This document shows, piece after piece, positions 12,810 through 23,430 of a stretch of 64,000 nt of DNA. The position numbers and the translations under genes were made by a program. The stretch comes from Rhynchopus euleeides (taxonomy: Eukaryota; Euglenozoa; Diplonemea; Diplonemida; Diplonemidae), in the NCBI GenBank assembly GCA_963210315.1, contig OY723301.1, positions 868,001 through 932,000 on the forward strand, in the 5' to 3' direction. The notes under the pieces are model-generated. The model worked only from the letters and a program-made list of their open reading frames with translations, made no database searches and was not told where the DNA came from. Each line of letters opens with the position of its first letter. Position 1 is the stretch's first letter.

Positions 12810-13473
12810 GGTTCACCGCCCCCTCCGGGGGGTGGAGGGGGTGAGGGGTGGGGCACTGTCACGGCCCCAGTCACCCACACACCCGCAAAGAGCCCTGTGG
12901 GAGGGGGGTGGTGGTGGTGGTGGTGGTGGGAAGGTGGAAGGTTGATAACAAGGGTGTCGTGCAGTACCCAGTCAGAATAGCCTGCACCTGCAAATCGTGT
13001 CTATTCGTGTATACTGTGGGGAGAGGGTGGGAGAGGGGAGGAGGGGGCTCGGCAGCGCCAGAAGCGGATAAATAAAACATAGGCAGCGTTGCCCTTTGTT
13101 GCACAACGAAACGCCGCCTGCGCCAAGAAGCCCGGTAGGGCAGCGACGCAAAAAAAAATATAGGTTACAGTCAGGCATTGGGGGGGAGCAACCAACGGGT
13201 GGCGGAGGGAAAAGGGGGGGGGGGATGAATAAAACGGAGTGTTTCAACCCCACCCCAAACCAAAACACCGCCACCAGTGTCAGAAGAACGGGGGGGGGGG
13301 GGGGGGGGAGGGGGTGTTCCCACACAGAAAGGTTAAACGCATCAACATCAGCATCACTCCCCCCCCACACCCCGCGCTGTGTGGAAACACTGCGCAGTGT
13401 GTGATATGTGTGACGCATAATACAAGAGTTCTCTTCGCAACGCTTACGCTATTGCGTCCAAGAGATGAGTGGT
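12810..13473. other. Intergenic, promoter side of the phosphatase gene
   Basis: The 664 bp contain GGT microsatellite (12906-12930) and G-runs (13214-13223, 13291-13308). No gene is recognised. Confidence 0.5.
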
Positions 13474-14991
13474 TCATCCCACCACCACCACCTCCCCACC
13501 TCGCATCCCTCTGGCGATGGTGTGCGTGTTGCTCTTCCCAAAGGGCTCCGCTGAAAGCCTCCGCCACGAGTTGCTGCGGCGTATCGTGGGTGTCAGGGGG
13601 CGCCCCACCCCACCACCACCACCACCACCACCACGCGGGGTCACAGACCCGCGCCTGCCTTCGCCACCGCCACCCCTCCCTGCGCCCCGCCCGGGTTTTG
13701 AAACACCTGCAAACCCGGGGATCTCATTGCCGTGCAGCCTCGTCGACGTCGCGGAGTAGGACCGGCGGCGCGGGGTGGCAACGGCAGACCGCTTCCCTCC
13801 GGGAATCATCACACCGCCGCCCCTCTGGGGGGACCCGTCGGGCTGCTGCCGGATGCTCCCCCGGGCGCCAGGCCTCTGCACGCAGGAGGAGGAAAACGCG
13901 AGACGTTCGCAGTTCCTCCCGCGGTGCTTCTCGTTTCGGAGCAGCTTCGGGGGTGCGGCTGACTTGATGTTGATGTAGGTGTCGGCAGCGCGGTGCATCC
14001 TGACATTCTCCGTGGAATCCAGGCTCGTCAGGATATCTCTCAGATGGCACACCTCCGCCTCCCTCGCGGACAGCTCGTCCACAGTGCGGCGCAGCGTCAC
14101 CGCCTCCAGATCCTTATTCCGCAGGGCAAGCTCCAGCTGGCGCACAGCAAGGTTTTTCTCCAGAAGCAGGTTCGCATCCGCATCACGCATCCTCTTCGCA
14201 TCCTGGCATTCCTTCAGGGCAATCTCAAGGGCCCCCTTCGACCCTGCGAGATCCTCCTGCAATGTGGAGACCTTCTTCGAAGCTGCACTGCAGAGGTCTC
14301 GGAACCCAGCGAGATCCTTCTGTGCAGCCTCCAGCTTCGTCTCCAGGTATGTCACGTCTGCAGCGGTGCGGACCACCTTGCGGCTTCCACGCGATGCCTC
14401 TTTGAGGCGCTCCTCCAGGGTTGTGGATTTGGCCCGGAGCTCCTCTATGGTCCGGGCGTCCTTCTGCGCTATCTCCCGCGACCTCTCCCGGGTGATCTGC
14501 ATCGCGGAGAGCTCCCGGGTGAGGTTGGCGACGGAGTCCTTCTTCTCCAGCCCCTCGCGCTGCAGGCAGTCCCGCTCCTCCTGGAGGATGGTGAGCTTCT
14601 TCTTCAGGAGGGCTGCCTCGTGGGCACGCTCCTCGTAGGCTTCGACCTGCTCCTCCAGCTGGGCGACCCGCTGCCGCAGCACGTTGTGGTCGGCGCACCG
14701 TTCACACCCCGTGGTGGAAGGGGTGAGCGGCGTGAACACGCCACGCGACTGCGCGAAGAACGACTCCGGTATATCGCTGGCGCGCTCCCACATGATCCCG
14801 TCGGGGGAGGTGCCCGGTTCAGGCAGGGACTCTTTGGAGCTGAAGTAGGTGCCGTGGGGCGTAGTGGGGCTCAGGGCACCCAGAGACTCGATCCTGCGTG
14901 TCTTGGCCTCCTTCGCGCTCATCGACAGGATGCTGCGCTCTGAGCGGATGCGGAAGAAGCCATGTTCGGAAGGAGTGGTCTCAGTGTCCAT
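13474..14991 (-). CDS. Coiled-coil protein with basic Gly/Arg-rich tail
   Basis: An uninterrupted 505-residue frame from the ATG at 14991. Residues ~1-90 are Ser/Thr/Pro-rich (SALSPTTPHGTYFSS-like), followed by a CERCADH patch. Residues ~100-330 form a long uninterrupted heptad-rich coiled coil (LRQRVAQLEEQVEAYEERAH, then many Leu/Glu/Lys heptads). The tail is basic with GGGR stretches and SP/TP sites (ATPRRRSYSATSTR), of a kind often phosphorylated or used for microtubule or nucleic-acid binding. It is not recognised as a named family; a cytoskeletal or centrosomal scaffold is one guess. It lies head-to-tail with the phosphatase gene (664 bp gap). The coding call is strong; the function is unknown. 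Confidence 0.75.
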   Translation of the reverse strand: MDTETTPSEHGFFRIRSERSILSMSAKEAKTRRIESLGALSPTTPHGTYFSSKESLPEPGTSPDGIMWERASDIPESFFAQSRGVFTPLTPSTTGCERCADHNVLRQRVAQLEEQVEAYEERAHEAALLKKKLTILQEERDCLQREGLEKKDSVANLTRELSAMQITRERSREIAQKDARTIEELRAKSTTLEERLKEASRGSRKVVRTAADVTYLETKLEAAQKDLAGFRDLCSAASKKVSTLQEDLAGSKGALEIALKECQDAKRMRDADANLLLEKNLAVRQLELALRNKDLEAVTLRRTVDELSAREAEVCHLRDILTSLDSTENVRMHRAADTYINIKSAAPPKLLRNEKHRGRNCERLAFSSSCVQRPGARGSIRQQPDGSPQRGGGVMIPGGKRSAVATPRRRSYSATSTRLHGNEIPGFAGVSKPGRGAGRGGGGEGRRGSVTPRGGGGGGGGVGRPLTPTIRRSNSWRRLSAEPFGKSNTHTIARGMRGGEVVVVG

Positions 14992-15095
14992 GTGTCGGCC
15001 ACGTAGGGCCTGACGGCTGCTGCCCTGTGGGGGGAGGAGGGAGGGGCGCGTGGTGTGGGTGGAGGAGGGGAGAGGGGGTGTAGGTTTGTCGCGTT

Positions 15096-15235
15096 GTGAC
15101 TCAGGTACACAGATTATCCGTTTCAGGCACGCCCTGTGTTGGGCGCATCAAGCCTAAATGTCCTAGTTTTGTGTTGATTTGGTGTCATCATAGATCGGCG
15201 GGATGTTTGCAGAACGCAACTGCTCCTGACAGCAA
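15096..15235 (+). repeat. 375-bp dispersed repeat, part (interrupted copy)
   Basis: It starts TGACTCAGGTACACAG and runs to GGGATGTTTGCAGAAC, matching the repeat units at 15721, 17969 and 40138-41160. The rest of this unit seems to resume at about 15710, so 15236-15709 looks like an insertion carrying the conserved 180-nt element. Confidence 0.65.
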
Positions 15236-15355
15236 AAGTTGTCCTCGATGGGTTTCTGTGCCCCGATTCTCGAGTGTGTCATGAAGTTGGGTGATATCTT
15301 CTGATGTCTGGGCCGTGATGGTACTTCCTCGTGCATTTCCTGACTGTGCACGTGT

Positions 15356-15555
15356 GGTTATAAAGGTTTAAGGCGGTGTCGCCCTGCACGGGCAGTAGCA
15401 CCTCCCCTTCAGTATCGCACTCCCGAAGGATTCCCCAACACGGCGTGACACCGGTTTCGACGCGTACTCTTCGTACCCCTCCCCCCGGCCGCGTCTCTTC
15501 AGCGAAGAACCGGGGATAATCGGACCAGGGCTAGCTAAACCCTGGTGGTGTCACG
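15356..15555 (+). ncRNA. Candidate structured RNA (copy 1 of 2)
   Basis: It is nearly identical to 63821-64000 (two mismatches in about 180 nt) while the surroundings differ. Helices that can form together: GTGACACC 15445-15452 with GGTGTCAC 15548-15555; GACGCG 15459-15464 with CGCGTC 15490-15495; hairpin TCTTC-AGC-GAAGA 15496-15508; hairpin ACCAGGG 15524-15530 with CCCTGGT 15541-15547. Together they form a multi-helix junction. A TATAAAG sits at 15360-15366. No snRNA, SRP, RNase P or 5S signature is recognised. It could equally be a conserved mobile unit; the strand is inferred only from the TATA-like box. Confidence 0.4.
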
Positions 15556-15720
15556 GGTGGGGTTGGAGAGGGAGAAAAGGAAGAAATGAAGTTGCGAAAA
15601 AGTCAAACACTGACACGTGAAATCAATAAAAAAGCGGTATATATCGCCCCCTTGCTGCGACAAAGACACTAAATAGTCAGGCCGCTCCAAGAGTCTTGAG
15701 GGCTTGATGTGCACGTGTGT

Positions 15721-16429
15721 GTGTTGCCTCATCAGGTATGTTAAGGTAGTGTTGTTTGGTATCCGCAGCGTGGACGTGTCCCCGCTTCAATCCAAATGCC
15801 AAGTTGTATAATCATAGGCGCTGTTGGTTGGTCATGACGGCACGCTGATCTTGCCCGGGTACGTCCAACAACCGAGGCCACGGAACAGGTCTCGGCGTCC
15901 ATTACCGCGCTGAGTGGTCCAGTGAATGGGGTGCATTTGTCGTGTGTGACTCAGGTACACAGATTATCCGTTTCAGGCACACCCTGTGTTGGGCGCGATC
16001 AAGCCTAAATGTCCTAGTTTTGTGTTGATTTGGTGTCATCATAGATCGGTTCGTGGACGGTGACATCAGCCGTCTTGCACACAGCACAGGCAACAAGTCT
16101 CCGGAAGCACACTAAGCACATGCCTAGATAGGGCGGCTGAGGCAGATGCCTCGTGCCAGAAGCATGTGCCACTCAAGGCCCCGTGTGGTTCAACAGCTCT
16201 ACACCATGCATGCAACTCGCAGGAAACTCGACGCACCTGCCCGGCAGGTGAAAGCAAGGGGGTTGAGGTGCGGGTGGGGAACCATCTCAGGCACGTTCAT
16301 CACTGTCACGAGCGCTCTCACCTCCAGATGCCAGACTGTGCCGCCTCGCTACAAGGCGGTGTTCTTCCGGGCACACCTGCTCTGCTTGTCAAGACCCCGC
16401 TGCCCAGACAACGCTGGCAACGGGTCAGG
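15721..16429 (+). repeat. 709-bp direct repeat, copy A
   Basis: It is nearly identical and equal in length to 17969-18677, from GTGTTGCCTCATCAGG to GGCAACGGGTCAGG. The first ~340 bp are a unit of the 375-bp family. It lies 675 bp downstream of the first SGNH gene and marks the tandem duplication that gave rise to the gene pair. Confidence 0.9.
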
Positions 16430-17103
16430 TACACAGAGCACAGAGCACCTCCTCTCTTGGCTTCTCTGAACACGAGCACAAACACACCCACACCCACCCA
16501 TGTTTCACTTCCCACGTTTCTGTAAACCAAATCTGAGACGGGGCGGGGAAAAGGAGCACAGGGCGGTAGGATGCAGGTGGCGTACGTGCACGCCACATGG
16601 CAACACTGCCCTTCGGCACAACACACGTATATAAGACACACGGATATGAAGGTCGCACAGAGCTCATGAGTGGTACAGCAGAGCGTGCGAGTGGCATTTT
16701 CTCATTTGGTTTCAGCAACGAGGGACAAGGACGTTGGGGGGAGCAACCTGAGGTCCGAAAAACTATGTGCAACCCCCTGGATCTTGAAGCGACATCAATA
16801 AAGGCGTGGCAACAAAACAATGACTGCCTGCATTAGTGGAACGCAGGCCGCATTCTTTGTGCACACCACCCACATCTGACGATGGAAGGCGGTGTGAGTG
16901 ATCGCAAGATTCAAAACGGCACAAAGCGTCCCTCTCCCCCTGGGCTGCACCGAACTATCAAACAAAACAAGTTGCGATGAAGAAAAGATATGACAAAAAC
17001 GCCGGGGGTGGGTGGGGATGCAGGGCATATGCAAGATGTTTGGGTTGGCCTTCTCGGTTGAAAAGGTTATGGGTTTCCCCACTCTCAACCCATAACACAC
17101 ACA
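16430..17103. other. Downstream flank of SGNH hydrolase gene 1
   Basis: No gene is recognised. A stretch near 16540-16610 is similar to 18760-18840, showing that the duplication extends past the 709-bp repeat with more divergence. Confidence 0.55.
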
Positions 17104-17871
17104 CTAGTGCTCGAACTGCTTGAGGTACATGTCGTACATGATGTCAAAGATGACGGTGAACCCCTTGTGGTTGGGGTGGATGCAGTTGCTCTCGTAGTAC
17201 CCAGCCGGCGAGTAGGTGGTGAGGTCAGGCGACCCCAGAGTGGCGTTGGTGTCGCCCGAGGCAGCCTGGATGCTGCCCAGCATGTTCAGCTTGTCCACGT
17301 AGGAGTACTGCGGGGCCAGGTCGTCCCACACACTCTGGATGGTCAGGAAGTGGCTGTTGAAGCAAGTGGTGTTGCCGAGGCAGTGCGGCAGCAGGACGGT
17401 GGGCAGGTCGTGGCAGACGCCGTTGTCCTTGCCGAACCCCATGATGTCGTAGCCGAAGCCGACAATGCGTGCCTTCGGGGCGTAGGTGTGGATGAAGTTG
17501 AAAAGGAACTCCATGTTCGGCGTCACATCGGCAACCACCTTCGCAATGCAGTGGTCGGTCGACCCCCCCGTCAGTGCACAGACAGGAAGCTCGTTCTTGA
17601 TGTCGTTGCCCATCAGCGTGAGCCACACGACCTCCACGTCGCTCTGGTTGAGGGCGGCGATGGCAGCCTTCTGGAGGCTCTTCTCCTTGGCCCACTGCTT
17701 GGCAGTCGACCCTGCGACGCAGATGTCCTGGGCATCGATGTTGCTGTTCTTCGCCACCAGCATGTCGTAGAAAGCCTTCTTGCCCTCCGTACCCCAGGAG
17801 TCACCCATCAGCACCATCCGGTCCGCAGCGCACGCTGCGGCCATCAGGAGAACGACTGCTGCGGTCCTCAT
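17104..17871 (-). CDS. Secreted SGNH/GDSL-type hydrolase, tandem copy 1
   Basis: 255 residues. I chose the ATG at 17871 because it begins a clear signal peptide (MRTAAVVLLMAAACAADR) shared with the neighbouring paralogue; codons further upstream are not conserved. Block I is LMGDSWG with Ser25 as presumed nucleophile; block III is LMGND (88-90), typical of SGNH hydrolases, which cleave esters of lipids or carbohydrates. Block V reads NCIHPNHKG: His232 is present, but the usual Asp three residues before it is Asn229. Multiple Cys suggest disulfides outside the cytosol. It is intronless, with TAG at 17104. It is a tandem duplicate of 19558-20325. Family is confident; substrate is unknown. Confidence 0.85.
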   Translation of the reverse strand: MRTAAVVLLMAAACAADRMVLMGDSWGTEGKKAFYDMLVAKNSNIDAQDICVAGSTAKQWAKEKSLQKAAIAALNQSDVEVVWLTLMGNDIKNELPVCALTGGSTDHCIAKVVADVTPNMEFLFNFIHTYAPKARIVGFGYDIMGFGKDNGVCHDLPTVLLPHCLGNTTCFNSHFLTIQSVWDDLAPQYSYVDKLNMLGSIQAASGDTNATLGSPDLTTYSPAGYYESNCIHPNHKGFTVIFDIMYDMYLKQFEH

Positions 17872-17968
17872 TGTACTACTCGATGTGTATGGGTCTGTGG
17901 GTGGGTGGGTGGCATACGGACACACAAGGAACACACCCCTTCCCGTTGAAAATGTGCCCGGTGATATC

Positions 17969-18677
17969 GTGTTGCCTCATCAGGTATGTTAAGGTAGTGT
18001 TGTTTGGTATCCGCAGCGTGGACGTGCCCCCGCTTCAATCCAAATGCCAAGTTGTATAATCATAGGCGCTGTTGGTTGGTCATGACGGCACGCTGATCTT
18101 GCCCGGGTACGTCCAACAACCGAGGCCACGGAACAGGTCTCGGCGTCCATTACCGCGCTGAGTGGTCCAGTGAATGGGGTGCATTTGTCGTGTGTGACTC
18201 AGGTACACAGATTATCCGTTTCAGGCACGCCCTGTGTTGGACGCGATCAAGCCTAAATGTCCTAGTTTTGTGTTGATTTGGTGTCATCATAGATCGGTTC
18301 GTGGACGGTGACATCAGCCGTCTTGCACACAGCACAGGCAACAAGTCTCCGGAAGCACACTAAGCACATGCCTAGATAGGGCGGCTGAGGCAGATGCCTC
18401 GTGCCAGAAGCATGTGCCACTCAAGGCCCCGTGTGGTTCAACAGCTCTACACCATGCATGCAACTCGCAGGAAACTCGACGCACCTGCCCGGTAGGTGAA
18501 AGCAAGGGGATTGAGGTGCGGGTGGGGAACCATCTCAGGCACGTTCATCACTGTCACGAGCGCTCTCACCTCCAGATGCCAGACTGTGCCGCCTCGCTAC
18601 AAGGCGGTTTTCTTCCGGGCACACCTGCTCTGTTTGTCAAGACCCCGCTGCCCAGACAACGCTGGCAACGGGTCAGG
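17969..18677 (+). repeat. 709-bp direct repeat, copy B
   Basis: This is the second copy of 15721-16429, differing by a handful of bases. It starts 98 bp upstream of the start codon of SGNH gene 1 and lies in the downstream flank of gene 2, so unequal exchange between such repeats could expand or contract the gene array. Confidence 0.9.
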
Positions 18678-19557
18678 ACACACACCACACGCACCTCCTT
18701 TCCCCCTCCTCACATCCACCCGTATCTCACTTCCCACATTTTCAACCAAATATGAGATGGAGGGAAAGGAGCGCAGGGCGGTAGGATGCAGATGGCTTAC
18801 GTAAACGCCACATCGCTCGCACACCGCCGCTTCAGCACACATCACTTGAATCACTGAGGTGTGAAAATCGCACGGGAGCTCGGCAGCGCGACCGCGGAGC
18901 ATGCGATTGGTGTTCACACTTGTTCTCAGGCGATGGGTATCGCTGGGTAGGCAACCTGGGTAGGGTATGATGGAAAAAGAGAAGGGGCCTTCGCCATTCG
19001 GCAAGTTTCGACAATGTTCGGCGGTACTCCATTGATACAGGAGAGTCTCGCCTCAATGCACCTCTTCGACACGCGTGGCGAAGACCCCCGTAGTGAAGAC
19101 AAGTTCGAGTTGTGCGCACGGGCAGTGTTGTATGTTCCCGTGATAGGGAAGGAGAGGTTCCTGGTCGTGCCTTTCGTCTTGTCCCAACACACTGCAAATC
19201 ACCGCACGCTCTCGCCCAAGTTCTTCACATTGACAAGCAAGTTTCAAACATACACGACAAAAGGGCTTGGTTTTGTGTTCGTTGCTCTGAACGATGCCTG
19301 CTGGTGCACTACCGAGTGCAGGTACCGAATACAGCTGCATTTGTTGCGAAAAAAACAAACCATCTGCTCACAAGAACAAGATGATCAGGAAAGGGGGCCT
19401 GGCTGCACCGTGAGCGCACAATCAGTATTGCTGACCGTGCTGCCCGACGGTACAGGGGTCGGAAATTGGAAAATGGACAAGAGTGATTTTGCAAAGTGAA
19501 ACACGGGACGGCTGGAGCCACAAGTCTCCGGGGCGATTTTACAGGTCCCAGACAGGA
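18678..19557. other. Downstream flank of SGNH hydrolase gene 2
   Basis: A plus-strand frame at 19014-19499 (161 residues, starts MFGGTPLIQE) has fairly balanced composition but no recognisable domain and no counterpart at the matching position beside copy 1. I do not call it a gene. Confidence 0.4.
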
Positions 19558-20325
19558 CTAGTGCTCGAACTGCTTGAGATACATGTCGTACATGTGGTCA
19601 AAGATGACGGTGAACCCCTTGTGGTTGGGGTGGATGCAGTTGTCCTCGTAGTACCCAGCCGGCGAGTAGGTGGTGAGGTCAGGCGACCCCAGAGTGGCGT
19701 TGGTGTCGCCCGAGGCAGCCTGGATGCTGCCCAACAGGTTAAGGTTATCCACGTAGGAGAACTGAGGTGCCAGGTCGTCCCACACACCCTGGAGGGCCAG
19801 GAAGTGGGTGTTGAAGCAGGTGGTGTTGCCGAGGCAGCGCGGCAGCCACTCAACAGGCGTCTTGTGGCAGTCGCCGTTGTCCTTGCCGAACCCCATGATG
19901 TCGTAGCCGAAGCCGACAATGCGTGCCTTCGGGGCGTAGGTGTGGATGAAGTTGAAAATCAACTTCATGTTCGGCGTCACGGCAGCAACCACCTTCTCAA
20001 TGCAGTGCTCGCTCGACCCCCCTTTCGCCGCGCAGCCAGGAAGCTCATACTGCAGGTCGTTGCCCATCAGCGTGATCCACACGACCTCCACATCACTCTG
20101 GTTCAGTGCGGACAGGGCAGCCTTCTGCAAGTCCTCATCAGTCACCCACTGTTCGGTAGTCGTCCCCCCGACGCAGATGTCCTGGGCATCGATGGTACTG
20201 TTCTTCGCCTTCAGCATGTCGTAGAAAGCAGCCTGGCCCTCCGTACCCCAGGAGTCACCCAAGAGCACCATCCGGTCCGCAGCGCACGCTGCGGCCATCA
20301 GGAGAACGACTGCTGCGGTCCTCAT
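19558..20325 (-). CDS. Secreted SGNH/GDSL-type hydrolase, tandem copy 2
   Basis: 255 residues, same length and layout as copy 1. The start at 20325 has the same signal peptide, and the sequence just upstream (ACATCGAGTAGTACA before the ATG) is shared with copy 1, so both probably keep the same proximal promoter and leader. It has LLGDSWG (Ser25) and LMGND; block V is EDNCIHPN, again Asn in place of the catalytic-block Asp. Differences from copy 1 are concentrated around residues 55-80, 90-105 and 155-175, with the core motifs kept, which suggests purifying selection on both copies. The frame is open further upstream but without homology, so that part is not included. Confidence 0.85.
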   Translation of the reverse strand: MRTAAVVLLMAAACAADRMVLLGDSWGTEGQAAFYDMLKAKNSTIDAQDICVGGTTTEQWVTDEDLQKAALSALNQSDVEVVWITLMGNDLQYELPGCAAKGGSSEHCIEKVVAAVTPNMKLIFNFIHTYAPKARIVGFGYDIMGFGKDNGDCHKTPVEWLPRCLGNTTCFNTHFLALQGVWDDLAPQFSYVDNLNLLGSIQAASGDTNATLGSPDLTTYSPAGYYEDNCIHPNHKGFTVIFDHMYDMYLKQFEH

Positions 20326-22047
20326 TGTACTACTCGATGTGTATGAGTTTTGCTGCGAGGGGTCCATGGGTGAGTGAGTGGGGTGACTGACCTTGAAAAA
20401 TACACGAGTCTTCCTTTCAGATGATTTTGCATTGATCGATTCCACCAGGGAATCGGGACACGCTACGACGAAGCGTTTCTTACCAGGGGAGAGAGGGCGG
20501 AGGGCGGAGGGGGGAGGGGGGGGGGGGTTCTTCAACGGTTCTTTCAATTCTCTTTTTTTTGCGCTGTATACCTTTTGTAACCTGCAGAGGGCTTTTCCAA
20601 CACACAGCTCGCTGCCTCTGCCCTGGGCTTCGCAAAAAAAAATAAAGAAGGGCGCCCACTGTGACCCCCTTCCCTCTCCCCCCTGGCTGATGCTGGTTTG
20701 TACCCCCCCCCCCCTCCCGTTTCACCCCACACAACCCCCCCCCCCCCCCTTTGGGCAAAGAAAGCACCCCGACACACAGGACTCAGCATAAAGAGGACGA
20801 GACACAGGGAGGGGGGGGCCGAGAACAGAGAGGGGGGATTTTTTGAAGAAACGGAACGGAATCGCGCCCCACCACCACCCCCCCCCCCTCCCCTTTGAGA
20901 CACAGCTTCCTCCCCCGACCCCCCCCCCCACGACCCCACGGGATGCGTGTGGTGTGTGTGTGTGTGTGTCGGGGAGAGGGGGAGACCCATCTGCTAGTCT
21001 GCCAGAAGCTAGGGAGAGGCTCTTAGGGAGCCCCAAGGCAGAAGGGGGGGTTTGATCGTCGAGAGGGAATGGAAAAGTAAATCTCCCAGCACCTTCTTAA
21101 GGCAGGAGGGGGGGGTGTGTGTGGTGGGTGGGCCACTTTTTATAGAGTCGCCATCAGGGGGAGGGGGGGCCTCCCCCACTCTTCGCGAGAGTGGGGATGG
21201 GGGCTGGACCCTCCTTCACTCTCTCGGAGAGTGGGGGACAAAACACACCCCGTGTCATGGTTCTCCCACTTGCATTGCGTGCCGTGTGGGAGACGGGAGA
21301 GGGGCGCAGCACCGCTTCAGCCCATGTCAGTTCGGGCTTACTTCAGGCCACTGCAGGGGACGTGTTGCGTATATTTTGCACAGTGGGTGTGGCAGGTGGG
21401 GTTGGCGCAGTCTTCGGGGGGAGGGGGGGGAGCCCCGACTCGTCGGGATGCAGAGCCAGCCGGAGAGTCAACCTCTGCAGCTGACTGAGCCCAACAACTG
21501 CCACGTCGTGTGAATAAAGATTCGGACAGGTTTAGGGAAGCGCCTGGGCACTCTGGTTCGACGGGAGGGTGTTGGGGTGGGCGGTGCAGGCAACCGCACC
21601 AGATCACCCTGATATCGCTTCATTCGCTCTTCCCACACCCGCCTCTGAGCAGCAGGGGGCCTTCGGTCTGGAATGCAGAGAAGTGAGGAAGGGTGAACCG
21701 CCTCACAACAGCACAGAGCGAAGTCCCCCGTAGTTATTTTTTCCCGGCCGGGCGTATCCTCTGGGGCAACCGCGCAGACTGGCACAAAACAACATCGGGG
21801 GGGGGGGGGGGAAGAGGCTGGCGAATACGGCAGCGGAAGATAGACATATAGCGTACAACACACACACACCCTCCGGCCCCACGGCTTTATTTTTCTGCGC
21901 ATTAAACCCGGCAAATTCTGCTCGCCCACACCGCACACACAACACAACACGCCTCCTCGCCCCCGGGGGAAGGGAAGGGTGGGTGCCTTAGGTGGGTTTC
22001 TGTGGGAAGCGAATACGCACCGCGTCCTGCGCAGACTATCATCATGG
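20326..22047. other. Gene-free stretch upstream of SGNH gene 2
   Basis: Long C/G runs and two short hairpins in series (CCCACTCT/AGAGTGGG near 21175-21200 and CACTCTC/GAGAGTG near 21217-21235). No coding region is supported. Confidence 0.5.
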
Positions 22048-22078
22048 CACGGTGGGATCAAAAAAAAAGTAGTACTAT

Positions 22079-23069
22079 TGGTGCCCCTGATTTACCCCTT
22101 TTTCACTACGCACAAACTACGCAATCTGGGGGGGGGGTCTCGCTTTTTGGTCCCCCCCAGTTTTTTTTGGTCCCCCTTTCTGTGTGGCTACTGAGACAGG
22201 ACTGGAGGCACTGCGCTGACCGAGCAAAAAATTATTGCCAGAACTCACTATACACCGTACGAAAGAACGCACGACATGTGGGGCGGGACTCCAGAAACAC
22301 CTGGGCAAGGTTGCCCCATGCCCAGAAACACCTGAGAAGGAAGTGAGTTCCAGGAGCCGCGTAGAACACCCTCGAGATTGTGAATGATGATACGATCACA
22401 GCCTTCAGGGCGCTGCGAGGTGCCACCCTGAAGGTGGCCCTTGACATCAAGGAGAGCGTCGGCCGAGGGGTCGACGAAAAGCTGAAGAAGGCGCTACTGG
22501 CACTGGATCCCGCGGGGTATACGGAGGTCACCGCCACACAGGCAACCTCCGCTGACAACGTCCAGGAGACGTTATCCGAGGGGATCACAACGGCACTAGA
22601 GATCTGTGTCACGGGATCCAGGCGCCCACTCTCCCTCGACGGTCTGGGGATTGTTGTTGGGTATGGTGTCGTTTCCTGCAGCTGCAAAAAAGCGTAGCAA
22701 CTGTGCTTCCTTCTTCCTTAATGATGCGTTGACGCTTCCACCCGGAGGAGCTGAAGCAGGCACCGCTTAATGATGCGTTGATGCTTCCACCCGACGAGCT
22801 GAAGCAGGCACCGCGCCAAAGGGCACCCCCAAAGAGACCTGCAAAGACTGCGTCGAAACCCGCACCGAAGGCTGCCAGCGCTGCAGCACCTGAAGAACCT
22901 GCAGCACCTGAAGCGCCTGCACCCTCACTGACCCCGGAACAGCAAGAACTCCTTGAGTTTGGGGTCCCGGCATAGAGACAGAGAATGGCTGAGTAAACCA
23001 AAAAATGAGACCCCCCCCCCCCTTTTCACTACGCACAAACTACGCAATATGGGGTCGTCAGGGGCACCA
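22079..23069. mobile_element. 991-bp TIR element with 5-bp target duplication
   Basis: TIRs TGGTGCCCCTGA (22079) and TCAGGGGCACCA (to 23069), flanked by ACTAT at 22074-22078 and 23070-23074. It lies inside the left end of the CACGGTG element. CACTACGCACAAACTACGCA occurs in direct orientation near both ends (22108 and 23026). Confidence 0.6.
22380..22975 (+). pseudogene. Gene fragment inside the 991-bp element
   Basis: Frame 22380-22697 (NDDTITAFRALRGATLKVAL start, 105 residues) and frame 22778-22975 (Ala/Pro/Lys-rich, ends SLTPEQQELLEFGVPA) have codon structure and amino-acid balance of real coding DNA. They are separated by a tandem duplication of about 50 bp (ATGATGCGTTGACGCTTCC... GCAGGCACCGC, twice at 22721 and 22770). 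There is no recognised family. It is probably element or captured host sequence, no longer intact. Confidence 0.4.
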
Positions 23070-23112
23070 ACTATTTTTGTCCACTATAAGTTGCCACTAT
23101 ATAGTGACTATA

Positions 23113-23430
23113 TACTGGACACATAGGAGGATTCTTCATATTCCTGGATTTCCCGAATTTCCTGGATTTCCCCCGGCCCCTTAGGCGATTTCAGGGCGGA
23201 CAGGGCGGACATATCCGGACCGGAAATCCGGGTGTCCGGATGTCCGGGTCCAATTTTGACCCCCCCCCCCCCCCCCCCGGACATTTCCCGAATTTCCCGC
23301 CCGGACATGTCCGGGCGGACATCCGGACATCCAGAAATGTCCGCCCCGGACAGGGCGGACATGTCCGGGCGGACATGTCCGGACCCGGAAATTCGGGAAA
23401 TCCAATTTTGACCCCCCCCCCCCGGACATG
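23113..23430. repeat. GGACATGTCC palindromic-word array
   Basis: Repeated CCGGACATGTCCGG words and TTTTGACCCCCC blocks with GGGCGGACA spacers. The array is cut by the 23431-24371 insertion and resumes briefly as CTGTCCGG at 24372. Confidence 0.65.

Noticed and set aside
15520-15550. CTAAACCCT at 15535 as a telomerase RNA template
   Set aside because: It is only nine bases, lies partly in a predicted stem, and there is no other telomerase RNA feature; the second copy is cut off before this point.
19014-19499. A 161-codon plus-strand frame beside SGNH gene 2
   Set aside because: No domain, no counterpart beside the duplicated gene, and opposite in strand to all other genes; not enough support.
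20548-21055. Proline/histidine-rich frames in G/C-run DNA as small genes
   Set aside because: They come from homopolymer and microsatellite tracts and appear in several frames at once.
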